Shown here: positions 1 through 5,422 of the stretch, piece by piece
Numbering within the stretch: position 1 is the first letter of the stretch
Layout: every line of letters starts with the position of its first letter
The notes under the pieces: model-generated
The model's input: the letters and a program-made list of their open reading frames with translations, nothing else
Databases searched by the model: none
Told to the model about the DNA's origin: nothing
Source: Deltaproteobacteria bacterium
Lineage (GTDB): Bacteria; Desulfobacterota; Syntrophia; Syntrophales; UBA5619
Length of the DNA: 5,806 nucleotides
Assembly (NCBI GenBank): GCA_026388345.1
Contig: JAPLJY010000333.1
Location: 1-5,806, forward strand
Direction of reading: 5' to 3'
Translations under genes and position numbers: made by a program

Positions 1-728
1 TCCTCGACGAGGTCAGCGAGATGTCGCTCGGCATGCAGGTGAAGCTGCTGCGCGTCCTCCAAGAGCGGGAGATCACCCGCGTCGGTGGCGAGGAGGTGAT
101 CGGGATCGATGTCCGCCTCATCGCCGCAACGAACCGGGATCTGCTGAAGGAGATCACGGCCGGGCGCTTCCGGGAGGACCTCTTCTACCGCCTGAACGTC
201 GTCACGCTCCGCGTCCCGCCGCTCCGGGAGAGGATCGAAGACATCCCGCTCCTCGCCCAGGATTTTCTCGCCCGCTTTGCCGAAAAGAACCATAAGACGA
301 TCAAGGGATTCACACCGCAGGCCATGGATCGGCTGCTCCGCCACCCCTGGCCGGGAAACGTCCGGGAGCTGATGAACGCCGTGGAACGCGGGGTTGTCCT
401 CTCCCGGGGGGATTATCTTGACGAGGCGGAACCGGCCCTCCTCCTCCCGGAGCAAACCGCCGACGGGGCAGCGGAAACCCGCCTTCCGTCCCCCGCAACG
501 GTCGGGACGATGGCCCCTCCACGGGACCCTGTCGCCGCCATGATGATTCCGGGCGACACGGCTGTGGCCGGAAAAGCCGGAACGGCCGCATCCCTTGAGG
601 AGGTAGAGCGGGAGACGATCCTCCGGACGCTTGCCGGCGCCGGCGGCAACAAAAGCGAGGCCGCCCGCCGCCTCGGCATCACCCGGCGAACCCTCCATCA
701 GAAGCTCCGGAAATACGGGATGATGTAA
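1..728 (+). CDS. Sigma-54-dependent transcriptional regulator, NtrC family (5'-truncated)
   Basis: This is the C-terminal part of a bacterial enhancer-binding protein, which hydrolyses ATP to remodel sigma-54 RNA polymerase at promoters. The reading frame is open from base 3 and enters at Walker B (LDEVSEM, bases 3-23). Next come sensor I (RLIAATNRD, about 114-140), the arginine-finger region ([12 protein letters not shown], about 162-197) and sensor II (WPGNVREL, about 348-371). A linker rich in Ala, Pro and Thr spans roughly 440-590. The protein ends in a Fis-type helix-turn-helix ([16 protein letters not shown], about 648-695) and stops with TAA at 726-728. Walker A, the GAFTGA loop and any receiver or sensory domain lie outside the window, so whether it is a two-component response regulator (ZraR/AtoC-like) or another subtype is unknown. 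The family call is secure; the regulated genes are not identifiable. No strong terminator follows directly. Confidence 0.95.
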   Translation, partial: LDEVSEMSLGMQVKLLRVLQEREITRVGGEEVIGIDVRLIAATNRDLLKEITAGRFREDLFYRLNVVTLRVPPLRERIEDIPLLAQDFLARFAEKNHKTIKGFTPQAMDRLLRHPWPGNVRELMNAVERGVVLSRGDYLDEAEPALLLPEQTADGAAETRLPSPATVGTMAPPRDPVAAMMIPGDTAVAGKAGTAASLEEVERETILRTLAGAGGNKSEAARRLGITRRTLHQKLRKYGMM

Positions 729-814
729 ACCGGCAGCCCCTCTTTGGGCAATACCATTCCCGATTTCATCGAGGCATCGACCCTCCCGGACAAGCTCGAC
801 TTTCCGCGGTCCAA

Positions 815-844
815 TGAAAACCGTGCATCAGAAAGCGGTTTTCA
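815..844. repeat. Perfect 9-bp inverted repeat upstream of the zinc-ribbon gene
   Basis: TGAAAACCG (815-823) is exactly complementary to CGGTTTTCA (836-844), with a 12-nt spacer. It lies 86 bp after the regulator's stop and 56 bp before the GTG start at 901. It could be a weak terminator, although no T-run follows the right arm, or an operator for a dimeric regulator. The sequence does not decide between these. Confidence 0.6.
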
Positions 845-886
845 AACGGATGCGGTCATGATAAAAGCGTTACCTAAACCACAATG

Positions 887-893
887 AAGGGAG
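887..893 (+). promoter_or_regulatory. Ribosome-binding site supporting the GTG start at 901
   Basis: AAGGGAG sits 7 nt before the GTG at 901. No in-frame ATG with a comparable site lies nearby, so this motif decides the start of the zinc-ribbon gene. Confidence 0.7.
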
Positions 894-900
894 TTATCAC

Positions 901-1344
901 GTGTCGCTCGTTGGAAAAAATATCGATGCCTTCTGCTCGCGGTGCGGTTTCACGCTGGCCCACATCGTCTTGTATGAGGTGGGAGGCGTAGTCCGCGCGG
1001 TGAAGTGCAAGACCTGCGGGGCCGAACACCGCTATCACGGACCGGCGCCGGAAAAGAGACGTTCCGTTCCGACCGAAAGACGGAGCGGGGCGGCGCCGGC
1101 GGCCCGACCGCGAACGGTCCGCCCGGCGGACGCGAGGCAGTGGGAGGCGCGAAATGCCGTGCTCACGCCGGATGTTGTCGCCTGGGATTACAGACTGACG
1201 GAATGCTACGAGAAGGGCGATGTGATCACCCATCCGAGCTTCGGCCGCGGCTTTGTCGAATCGATCACGGCGGACGGGATGGAGGTCCTCTTCGGGGAGG
1301 GCCGGAAACGGATGGCCATGAACCGCCCGGAGACCGGTTCATGA
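901..1344 (+). CDS. Small zinc-ribbon protein with UvrD-tail/Tudor-like C-terminal segment
   Basis: The product is 147 residues from a GTG start with a good ribosome-binding site at 887-893. The N-terminus carries a four-cysteine zinc ribbon: C12-x2-C15 and C36-x2-C39 (CSRCG and CKTCG). Residues about 47-80 are rich in Arg, Ala and Pro and probably disordered. Residues about 104-142 contain GDVITHPSFGRGFV followed by EVLFGEGRKRM. That pattern resembles the Tudor-like GDxVxHxxFGxG...V.F tail of UvrD/PcrA helicases and of DUF3553/CarD-type modules, which bind RNA polymerase or nucleic acid. This suggests a small nucleic-acid- or polymerase-associated protein; its exact role is not known to me. 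The stop TGA (1342-1344) overlaps the ATG of the downstream transporter by 4 bp, so the two are translationally coupled. Codon use matches the neighbours. Existence of the gene is well supported; the function is inferred. Confidence 0.85.
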   Translation: MSLVGKNIDAFCSRCGFTLAHIVLYEVGGVVRAVKCKTCGAEHRYHGPAPEKRRSVPTERRSGAAPAARPRTVRPADARQWEARNAVLTPDVVAWDYRLTECYEKGDVITHPSFGRGFVESITADGMEVLFGEGRKRMAMNRPETGS

Positions 1345-2522
1345 CGGACGCCCCCCTCTCCCGGAAGTCCCAGATGTTCCTGCTTTCATTGCTGACCGGC
1401 ATCTTTTTCTTCAACGTCCTGTTGCGGGTCATCCTGGCGCCGCTCCTGCCGGTGATCGAAAGGGAACTCGGTCTCAACCACACCGTTTCGGGCAGTTTCT
1501 TCATGATGATAGCCCTCGGCTATGCGACCGGGCTCTTCGGGTCGGGGTTCGTCTCGGCGCACCTCACACACCGCCGGACGATCGTCATCGCCGCCGTCGC
1601 CGGCGGCTGCGCTTTCTTCTTCATCGCGGCAAGCCACAGCCTCTGGGCAATCCGCCTCGGACTCGTTTTCCTGGGCATCGCCACCGGTCTCTACCTCCCC
1701 TCGGGGATGACGACCATCACCGCTGCAATCCGTTCCGTCCACTGGGGAAAGGCGATCGCCTTCCACGAGTTCGCGCCCAGCTTCGCCTTCATCCTCGCCC
1801 CGCTCATCGTCGAGGGTCTCCTTCTGCTGTGTCGCTGGCAGGATATCCTTGTGCTGATCGGCGCTGTTTCCATCATTCTGGGGCTGGTTTTTCTCCGCCT
1901 GGCCCCCGGCGGCGATTTCACGGGAGAGGCGCCCACGCTCGACAACATCCGCCTTCTGATCGGGAAGCCTGCCTTCTGGATCATGGTCGTCCTCTTCTCC
2001 CTGGCCGTCGGCTCCAGCATGGGCATCTACAGCATGATGCCGATTTACCTCGTCGCGGAGAGGGGAATCGACCGGGAGCTGGCCAACATGCTGGTCGGAC
2101 TGTCGCGGATCTCCCTCCTTGTCGTGGGTTTCGCCGCCGGCTGGATCTCGGACCGCATCGGCCCGAAACCGACGATCGCCGTTGCGCTTCTGTTCATCGG
2201 ACTGATGACGATCCTCCTCGGCCTGCTCCCGGGCCGCTGGGTACTGTTGATGGTATTCCTCCAGCCGATGATGACGGTTTCTTTCTTCCCTGCCGGCTTT
2301 ACGATCCTCTCCCGGATCGTCCCGCCGCGCGCCCGGAATCTCTCCGTTTCGCTCACGATGTTCGTCGGCTACCTGATCGGCGCCGGATTTCTCCCGACGA
2401 TCCTGGGGATCTTCGGGGACAAGGGAGCCTTCGGCACCGCCTTCATTCTTGTGGGAAGTCTGATGATTCTGGGCGTTCTGCTGCTGCCCCGTCTGATTCT
2501 GACGGAGGGGAAAGAGAACTGA
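1341..2522 (+). CDS. Major facilitator superfamily (MFS) transporter
   Basis: The product is a 393-residue inner-membrane carrier, the usual length for a 12-helix MFS protein. Hydrophobic helices are evident throughout, for example residues about 12-38, 50-75, 79-97, 101-120, 143-163, 168-187, 212-230, 249-270, 277-296, 299-320, 337-358 and 364-385. A short polar loop near 188-208 separates the two six-helix halves. The conserved motif A is clear in the second half (GWISDRIGPKP, 267-277) and degenerate in the first (GFVSAHLTHRR, 69-79), where the usual Asp is replaced. Such proteins move small solutes using ion gradients; the substrate is not readable here. The ATG at 1341 was chosen because it overlaps the previous stop as ATGA and has GGAG at 1329-1332. 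The frame stays open upstream to 1005, but that stretch lies inside the zinc-ribbon gene and reads as polar, non-membrane sequence. The stop is 5 bp from the convergent hydrolase stop. Confidence 0.93.
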   Translation: MTDAPLSRKSQMFLLSLLTGIFFFNVLLRVILAPLLPVIERELGLNHTVSGSFFMMIALGYATGLFGSGFVSAHLTHRRTIVIAAVAGGCAFFFIAASHSLWAIRLGLVFLGIATGLYLPSGMTTITAAIRSVHWGKAIAFHEFAPSFAFILAPLIVEGLLLLCRWQDILVLIGAVSIILGLVFLRLAPGGDFTGEAPTLDNIRLLIGKPAFWIMVVLFSLAVGSSMGIYSMMPIYLVAERGIDRELANMLVGLSRISLLVVGFAAGWISDRIGPKPTIAVALLFIGLMTILLGLLPGRWVLLMVFLQPMMTVSFFPAGFTILSRIVPPRARNLSVSLTMFVGYLIGAGFLPTILGIFGDKGAFGTAFILVGSLMILGVLLLPRLILTEGKEN

Positions 2523-2527
2523 AATAT

Positions 2528-3511
2528 TCAGGGACGGATCCGCGCAAAGAAACAGAGGCCGTTGCGCATCTCCCGACGGATCAGGGCCTCCCGCTCCAGT
2601 TGGATCAGATGGACATAGGTCTCGTTGAGGGCGAGGAGGCGGTCGAACGGGGAATGAATCTCACCGAAGATGAACCGGGAAACCTCGCCGCTGCTCTTGG
2701 GTTCCTCCGTCAGGGCCTGCAGGGCGAGTCCCGATCTTTCGCGGTGGTGCTCCCGCATCGCGGCGATCCTCCCCAACAGATCGGAAAAGGGTCGGCCGTG
2801 CGCCGGACATACCATGCTTACCGGCAGCTCCTCGATCCGCGCCAGGGAGGAGAGAAAGCTCTCTAAAGGCAGGAAGGCCGGGTCCGTCAGATCGGGGCTG
2901 AGGTTCGGCGTGATGTGGGGCAGGATGTGATCCCCGGCGATCAGGAAACGCTCCTCCGGCAGGTAGAGGGAAATGTGGCCGCGGCTGTGCCCCGGCGTCC
3001 CGATGACCTCCACCGCCCTGCCCCCGACAGTCAGTTGATCGCCGTCGGCGAGGATCCCCGTGGCATGGAAAGGCGATGTGGCCGTCCGGAAAGCGGAAAA
3101 CGCCCGAGCCACCATGTCCATTGTACCGCCGTCGAGGCCTTGCTCCAGAGCGAAGCCCCTCAGGCGCAAGATGCGATCCTCCTGCCGGGCAAAGGCGCGG
3201 ATCGTCAGCTCTTCGATCTCCGACAGGTAAACGGACGCGCCGGAACGGCCCGCGATGATGCCAGCCAGGCCGCAGTGGTCCATGTGAAAATGGGTGATCA
3301 GGATCCGGCGGCAATCGTCCACCCGCAGCCCGATCTTCGCAAGAGACGCCTCCAGCGCCGGCAGGACCCCCGGCAGGTTGGGACCGGTGTCGATCAGCGT
3401 GAAACCGCCCTCTTCCGGAAAGGCAAAAATATTGACATGCTTCAGGCGAAAGGGCATGGGAAGCGTGATCATGACGATCCCTTGCGCCATCTCGCGGATA
3501 CCTGTTTTCAA
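2528..3511 (-). CDS. Metallo-beta-lactamase-fold hydrolase
   Basis: The product is a metal-dependent hydrolase of the MBL superfamily, 327 residues from the TTG start preferred here. Counting from that start, the metal ligands are HFHMDH (74-79, the HxHxDH motif), H175 in GTPGHSRGH, D194 in AGDH and H238 in PAHG, a complete dinuclear site. The last 85 or so residues after the core are charged and helical, like the winged-helix tail of LACTB2- or glyoxalase II-related proteins. There is no signal peptide, so it is probably cytoplasmic. Substrates in this group include thioesters, lactones and nucleic acids, and none can be assigned here; an antibiotic-resistance role is not supported. A longer form from ATG at 3529 is possible, but its AGGGA lies only a few bases away. 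GGAGGAG (3524-3518) is well placed before the TTG at 3511. It follows the aminotransferase by 5 or 23 bp, so the two are almost certainly co-transcribed. Confidence 0.92.
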   Translation of the reverse strand: MKTGIREMAQGIVMITLPMPFRLKHVNIFAFPEEGGFTLIDTGPNLPGVLPALEASLAKIGLRVDDCRRILITHFHMDHCGLAGIIAGRSGASVYLSEIEELTIRAFARQEDRILRLRGFALEQGLDGGTMDMVARAFSAFRTATSPFHATGILADGDQLTVGGRAVEVIGTPGHSRGHISLYLPEERFLIAGDHILPHITPNLSPDLTDPAFLPLESFLSSLARIEELPVSMVCPAHGRPFSDLLGRIAAMREHHRERSGLALQALTEEPKSSGEVSRFIFGEIHSPFDRLLALNETYVHLIQLEREALIRREMRNGLCFFARIRP

Positions 3512-3517
3512 TGGCCG

Positions 3518-3524
3518 CTCCTCC
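3518..3524 (-). promoter_or_regulatory. Strong ribosome-binding site that favours the TTG start of the hydrolase
   Basis: Read on the minus strand, GGAGGAG lies 6 nt before an in-frame TTG (3511-3509). It falls inside the coding sequence if the upstream ATG (3529-3527) is used. That ATG has only AGGGA, 2 nt away. The spacing makes TTG the better start. Confidence 0.6.
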
Positions 3525-3534
3525 CCCATTTTCC

Positions 3535-4839
3535 CTAACGGGCCGATTCTACATAAGCCACGATCTTCTCGCCGAGCGTCCGGACGACATGTTCGAACTT
3601 CGCCTCGTCCCGGTCGAGGAGCGTCATCCGGAAACCGGGCAGATCGGTGAAGAAGGAGGTCAGCGGAATCACGCAGATCCCCGTGGCGCCCAGCAGGTAA
3701 TAAACGAAGCGTTTGTCGAATTCGATCGACTCCGCAACCAGCCCTTCGATATAGGCCCGGACGTCGTCCTGCGGGATCGCGAGTTTCTGGCGGCTGTTGA
3801 GAACCGCCTCATTGAATACGACCGTCATGTAGAAGGCTCCGCAGGTCCGGTTCACCATCACATAGGGGAGATCCTTGAGGATCCCGTAGGCGATGTTGGA
3901 GAGTTTTTCATAGTGGCGGAGCCTTTCCTGCAGGTAGGGCTGGTACTCCGGGTGGCTCATGATCCGGGGGATCGCCATCTGCGGAAGGGTGGTCGAGCAG
4001 ACCTCCGACATCTTCTGTGTCAGAATCGCATCGATATAGCGGGCAAAGGTCTCATCCTTGTCGGCATTGTAGATCTCCATCCAGCCGCAGCGGGAACCGG
4101 GCCAGGGGAACTCCTTGGAGATCCCCTTCATGCTGATCCCCGGGACATCGCCGACGATGTCGGACAGGGGAACGGTTTTTTTCCCGTTGAAGATGATGTT
4201 GTGGTAGGTCTCGTCGAAGATCAGGAAGAGGTCATAGCGGCGGGCGATATCGACGATCCTGGTTAGCGTCTCCTCGGGATAGACGTAGCCGGTCGGATTG
4301 TCGGGATTGATGACGAGGATGCCGACGATCGCCTTGTGGCTCTTCACCTTCCGCTCCAGTTCGTTGATGTCCGGAGACCAGTCGCAGTAGGGGTTCATCC
4401 GGTAGGTGTTCGGCGGAAAGGAGGCGTGGTGAACCTCCGCCAGCAGGTGCGTGGAGTAGGTCGGCTCCGGCATGATGATCCGCACGTCGAGGCGGATCGC
4501 GCTGTAGGCGCGGGCGATCGCGTCGCCCAGACCGTTGAAGAAGATGATGTCCTCTGGCGTGATCTGTGCCTTTCCACGGCGGTTGACCTTTTCCGCGAGG
4601 AATTCGCGGGTCGCGTCCATCCCCTTCGTCGGGGAATAGCCATAGGCGCAGTCTTCGCGCAGCAGATCGACGAGGACCTTCCGCATCCATTCGGGAACCT
4701 TCTCGCCCTTTTGGACGGGATCGCCGATGTTCTCCCAGACCACCTCCACGCCCGACTGCTTCAACCGGTTGGCGACATTTACGATATGACGGATCTCATA
4801 AACGAGTCCGCTTCCGCTTTTGGCAATGTCGAATCTCAT
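3535..4839 (-). CDS. PLP-dependent class I/II aminotransferase
   Basis: The product is a 434-residue cytoplasmic fold-type I aminotransferase, transferring amino groups between an amino acid and a 2-oxo acid. All hallmark residues are present: IGDP (38-41) near the substrate pocket; NPDNPTG (178-184) with N181 contacting the cofactor ring; D209 and Y212 in DETYH; the Schiff-base lysine K242 in GISKEFPWPGSR; phosphate-binding R250; and R404 in FRMTL, the usual carboxylate-binding arginine. The protein is somewhat longer than the roughly 400-residue AspC/AlaA norm, with extra sequence near 345-385. Donor and acceptor cannot be named; alanine, aspartate or aromatic aminotransferase activity are all possible. 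The ATG at 4839 has GAGAGG at 4850-4845, 5 nt upstream. Stop TAG is at 3537-3535. It heads an operon with the hydrolase. Possible but weak promoter boxes lie at 4913-4908 (TGGACA) and 4891-4886 (TTAAGT) with a 16-bp spacer. Confidence 0.95.
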   Translation of the reverse strand: MRFDIAKSGSGLVYEIRHIVNVANRLKQSGVEVVWENIGDPVQKGEKVPEWMRKVLVDLLREDCAYGYSPTKGMDATREFLAEKVNRRGKAQITPEDIIFFNGLGDAIARAYSAIRLDVRIIMPEPTYSTHLLAEVHHASFPPNTYRMNPYCDWSPDINELERKVKSHKAIVGILVINPDNPTGYVYPEETLTRIVDIARRYDLFLIFDETYHNIIFNGKKTVPLSDIVGDVPGISMKGISKEFPWPGSRCGWMEIYNADKDETFARYIDAILTQKMSEVCSTTLPQMAIPRIMSHPEYQPYLQERLRHYEKLSNIAYGILKDLPYVMVNRTCGAFYMTVVFNEAVLNSRQKLAIPQDDVRAYIEGLVAESIEFDKRFVYYLLGATGICVIPLTSFFTDLPGFRMTLLDRDEAKFEHVVRTLGEKIVAYVESAR

Positions 4840-4936
4840 GCTGGCCTCTCATAACTTACGGTGATGGATCCAATAATTTTTTGTCACTTAACCCTTCTTA
4901 CGCCGGTTGTCCAGATTTTTTCTGCATGGGGGACGG

Positions 4937-4955
4937 TTGCGCAAACGCCGCGGCG
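4937..4955. repeat. Two adjacent perfect palindromes between lipoprotein terminator and aminotransferase
   Basis: TTGCGCAA (4937-4944) and CGCCGCGGCG (4946-4955) are each perfectly self-complementary and are separated by one base. They lie upstream of the aminotransferase and downstream of the lipoprotein's terminator, so they could be operator sites or chance GC-rich symmetry. The rest of 4851-4970 shows nothing I can name with confidence. Confidence 0.4.
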
Positions 4956-4970
4956 GTTCGACCCTTCGGT

Positions 4971-5006
4971 AAAAAAAACCGGCCGAACATCGCTGTTCGG
5001 CCGGTT
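4971..5006 (-). terminator. Strong intrinsic terminator of the lipoprotein gene
   Basis: Read on the minus strand, a perfect 13-bp stem (5006-4994 with 4989-4977; arm AACCGGCCGAACA) closes a 4-nt loop. It runs directly into a T tract (4978-4971, eight T in a row, two of them shared with the stem). It begins 25 bp after the TAA at 5034-5032. On the plus strand no T-run follows, so it acts in one direction and insulates the aminotransferase operon from lipoprotein transcription. Confidence 0.95.
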
Positions 5007-5031
5007 CTCTCCTTGAAGATTGAAACTTTTC

Positions 5032-5232
5032 TTACTTGGTCGCCGGAGCGGCCGGTGCTGCAGGAGCGGCCGGTGCTGCGGGGGCGGCCGGTGTCGCCTC
5101 GGGAGCCGGTGCAGGAGCCGGGGCCGTCGTCTGAGCCGGTTTCTGCTCTTCGGCCTTCTTGCACCCTACAACTGCAAAAGATAACGCCGCGACGAAAAAC
5201 AGGGAAATAATGACAGCAAATACCTTCTTCAT
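5032..5232 (-). CDS. Small Ala/Pro-rich lipoprotein
   Basis: The product is a 66-residue predicted lipoprotein. It has a basic start (MKK), a hydrophobic segment (residues 4-22) and a lipobox ending VVGC with C24 as the lipidated residue. The mature part is about 43 residues: a short charged stretch (KKAEEQK) and then a low-complexity tail of PA and AAP repeats to the C-terminus. No catalytic domain is present. Proteins of this style are exported through Sec, lipidated, and anchored in the inner or outer membrane. Lys rather than Asp at +2 argues for the outer membrane by the E. coli rule, which may not apply here. The ATG at 5232 has AAGGAGGT at 5246-5239, a near-ideal site, and the gene has its own promoter and a strong terminator, so high expression is plausible. 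Function unknown. Confidence 0.88.
   Translation of the reverse strand: MKKVFAVIISLFFVAALSFAVVGCKKAEEQKPAQTTAPAPAPAPEATPAAPAAPAAPAAPAAPATK
5045..5125. repeat. Tandem repeats encoding the Ala/Pro tail of the lipoprotein
   Basis: On the plus strand an 18-bp unit beginning GGAGCGGCCGGTGCTGC occurs at 5045-5062 and 5063-5080 (one mismatch) and in degenerate form at 5081-5098. A related 12-bp unit (GGAGCCGGTGCA) is at 5102-5113 and, diverged, at 5114-5125. All units are multiples of three, so gain or loss keeps the frame and alters only tail length. Confidence 0.85.
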
Positions 5233-5238
5233 TTGGGC

Positions 5239-5246
5239 ACCTCCTT
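5239..5246 (-). promoter_or_regulatory. Near-consensus ribosome-binding site of the lipoprotein
   Basis: AAGGAGGT on the minus strand matches the anti-Shine-Dalgarno complement over eight bases. The GGAGG core ends 7 nt before the ATG at 5232. It is the strongest such site in the window. Confidence 0.85.
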
Positions 5247-5262
5247 TCTATATGATGGCATT

Positions 5263-5276
5263 GAGGGGTATCCCTC
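5263..5276 (-). other. Hairpin in the lipoprotein 5' leader
   Basis: On the minus strand GAGGG (5276-5272) pairs with CCCTC (5267-5263) around a 4-nt loop. If transcription starts near 5281, as the promoter boxes suggest, the stem begins a few bases from the mRNA 5' end, a position typical of RNA-stabilising hairpins. The stem is short, so its role is uncertain. Confidence 0.45.
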
Positions 5277-5286
5277 GAATCGAAGC

Positions 5287-5317
5287 ATTAAATAAATCAC
5301 AATTATTTTCTTGTCAA
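5287..5317 (-). promoter_or_regulatory. Sigma-70-like promoter of the lipoprotein gene
   Basis: The minus strand carries a perfect TTGACA (5317-5312). Two -10 readings follow: TTTAAT (5292-5287, 5 of 6 matches, spacer 19) or TATTTA (5294-5289, 3 of 6, spacer 17). The region is markedly AT-rich compared with the genes. The predicted start near 5281 leaves a leader of about 50 nt. Confidence 0.6.
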
Positions 5318-5339
5318 GATAATTTCATCATTATATTAG
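5311..5339 (+). promoter_or_regulatory. Sigma-70-like promoter facing the unknown gene at 5423
   Basis: The plus strand carries TTGTCA (5311-5316, 5 of 6 matches) and TATTAG (5334-5339, 4 of 6) with an ideal 17-bp spacer. The -35 box overlaps the opposite-strand -35 of the lipoprotein promoter. The predicted start near 5346 gives a leader of about 77 nt. Confidence 0.5.
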
Positions 5340-5347
5340 AATGACGG

Positions 5348-5393
5348 CTTCCGGCGTCTGTCCCCCGGAAGGAAGAACGGTCTTAAAACCGTC
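5348..5393 (+). other. Structured leader with two hairpins and alternative pairing
   Basis: CTTCCGG (5348-5354) pairs perfectly with CCGGAAG (5365-5371) across a 10-nt loop. ACGGT (5377-5381) pairs with ACCGT (5388-5392) across a 6-nt loop. The CCGTC at 5389-5393 can instead pair with GACGG at 5343-5347, or, with a very short loop, at 5396-5400, so competing folds are possible just ahead of the ribosome-binding site (AGGAG, 5409-5413). It does not match a riboswitch class I can recognise. Confidence 0.4.
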
Positions 5394-5422
5394 AAGACGG
5401 AGCCTGTGAGGAGAGAACTCGG

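Noticed and set aside
736..749. GCCC/GGGC hairpin just after the regulator's stop as a terminator
   Set aside because: The stem is only 4 bp and no T-run follows.
1005..1340. Upstream extension of the MFS frame to an ATG at 1005
   Set aside because: It lies entirely inside the zinc-ribbon gene, reads as polar Gly/Arg-rich sequence, and the ATGA-overlapping start at 1341 has a good ribosome-binding site.
1829..2866. Plus-strand open frame overlapping the transporter and hydrolase
   Set aside because: It spans the 3' end of one gene and the reverse of another, is rich in Arg/Pro/Asp as expected of an out-of-frame reading in GC-rich DNA, and has no ribosome-binding site.
2528..3511. Antibiotic-resistance beta-lactamase
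   Set aside because: There is no signal peptide, and the architecture (extra helical C-terminal region, PAHG ligand) fits general MBL hydrolases rather than class B beta-lactamases.
3511..4266. Long plus-strand open frame opposite the aminotransferase
   Set aside because: Antisense shadow: the minus-strand frame carries all aminotransferase motifs, while this one shows no recognisable domain and no good start context.
4881..5210. Plus-strand open frame across the lipoprotein and its terminator
   Set aside because: It crosses a strong intrinsic terminator and the reverse of a lipoprotein with a clear signal peptide and lipobox; the PVLxERP pattern is the repeat read in reverse.
5377..5392. 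tRNA-like anticodon arm (loop CTTAAA)
   Set aside because: The loop has 6 rather than 7 bases, and there is no acceptor stem, D arm or GGTTCGA-type T arm around it.
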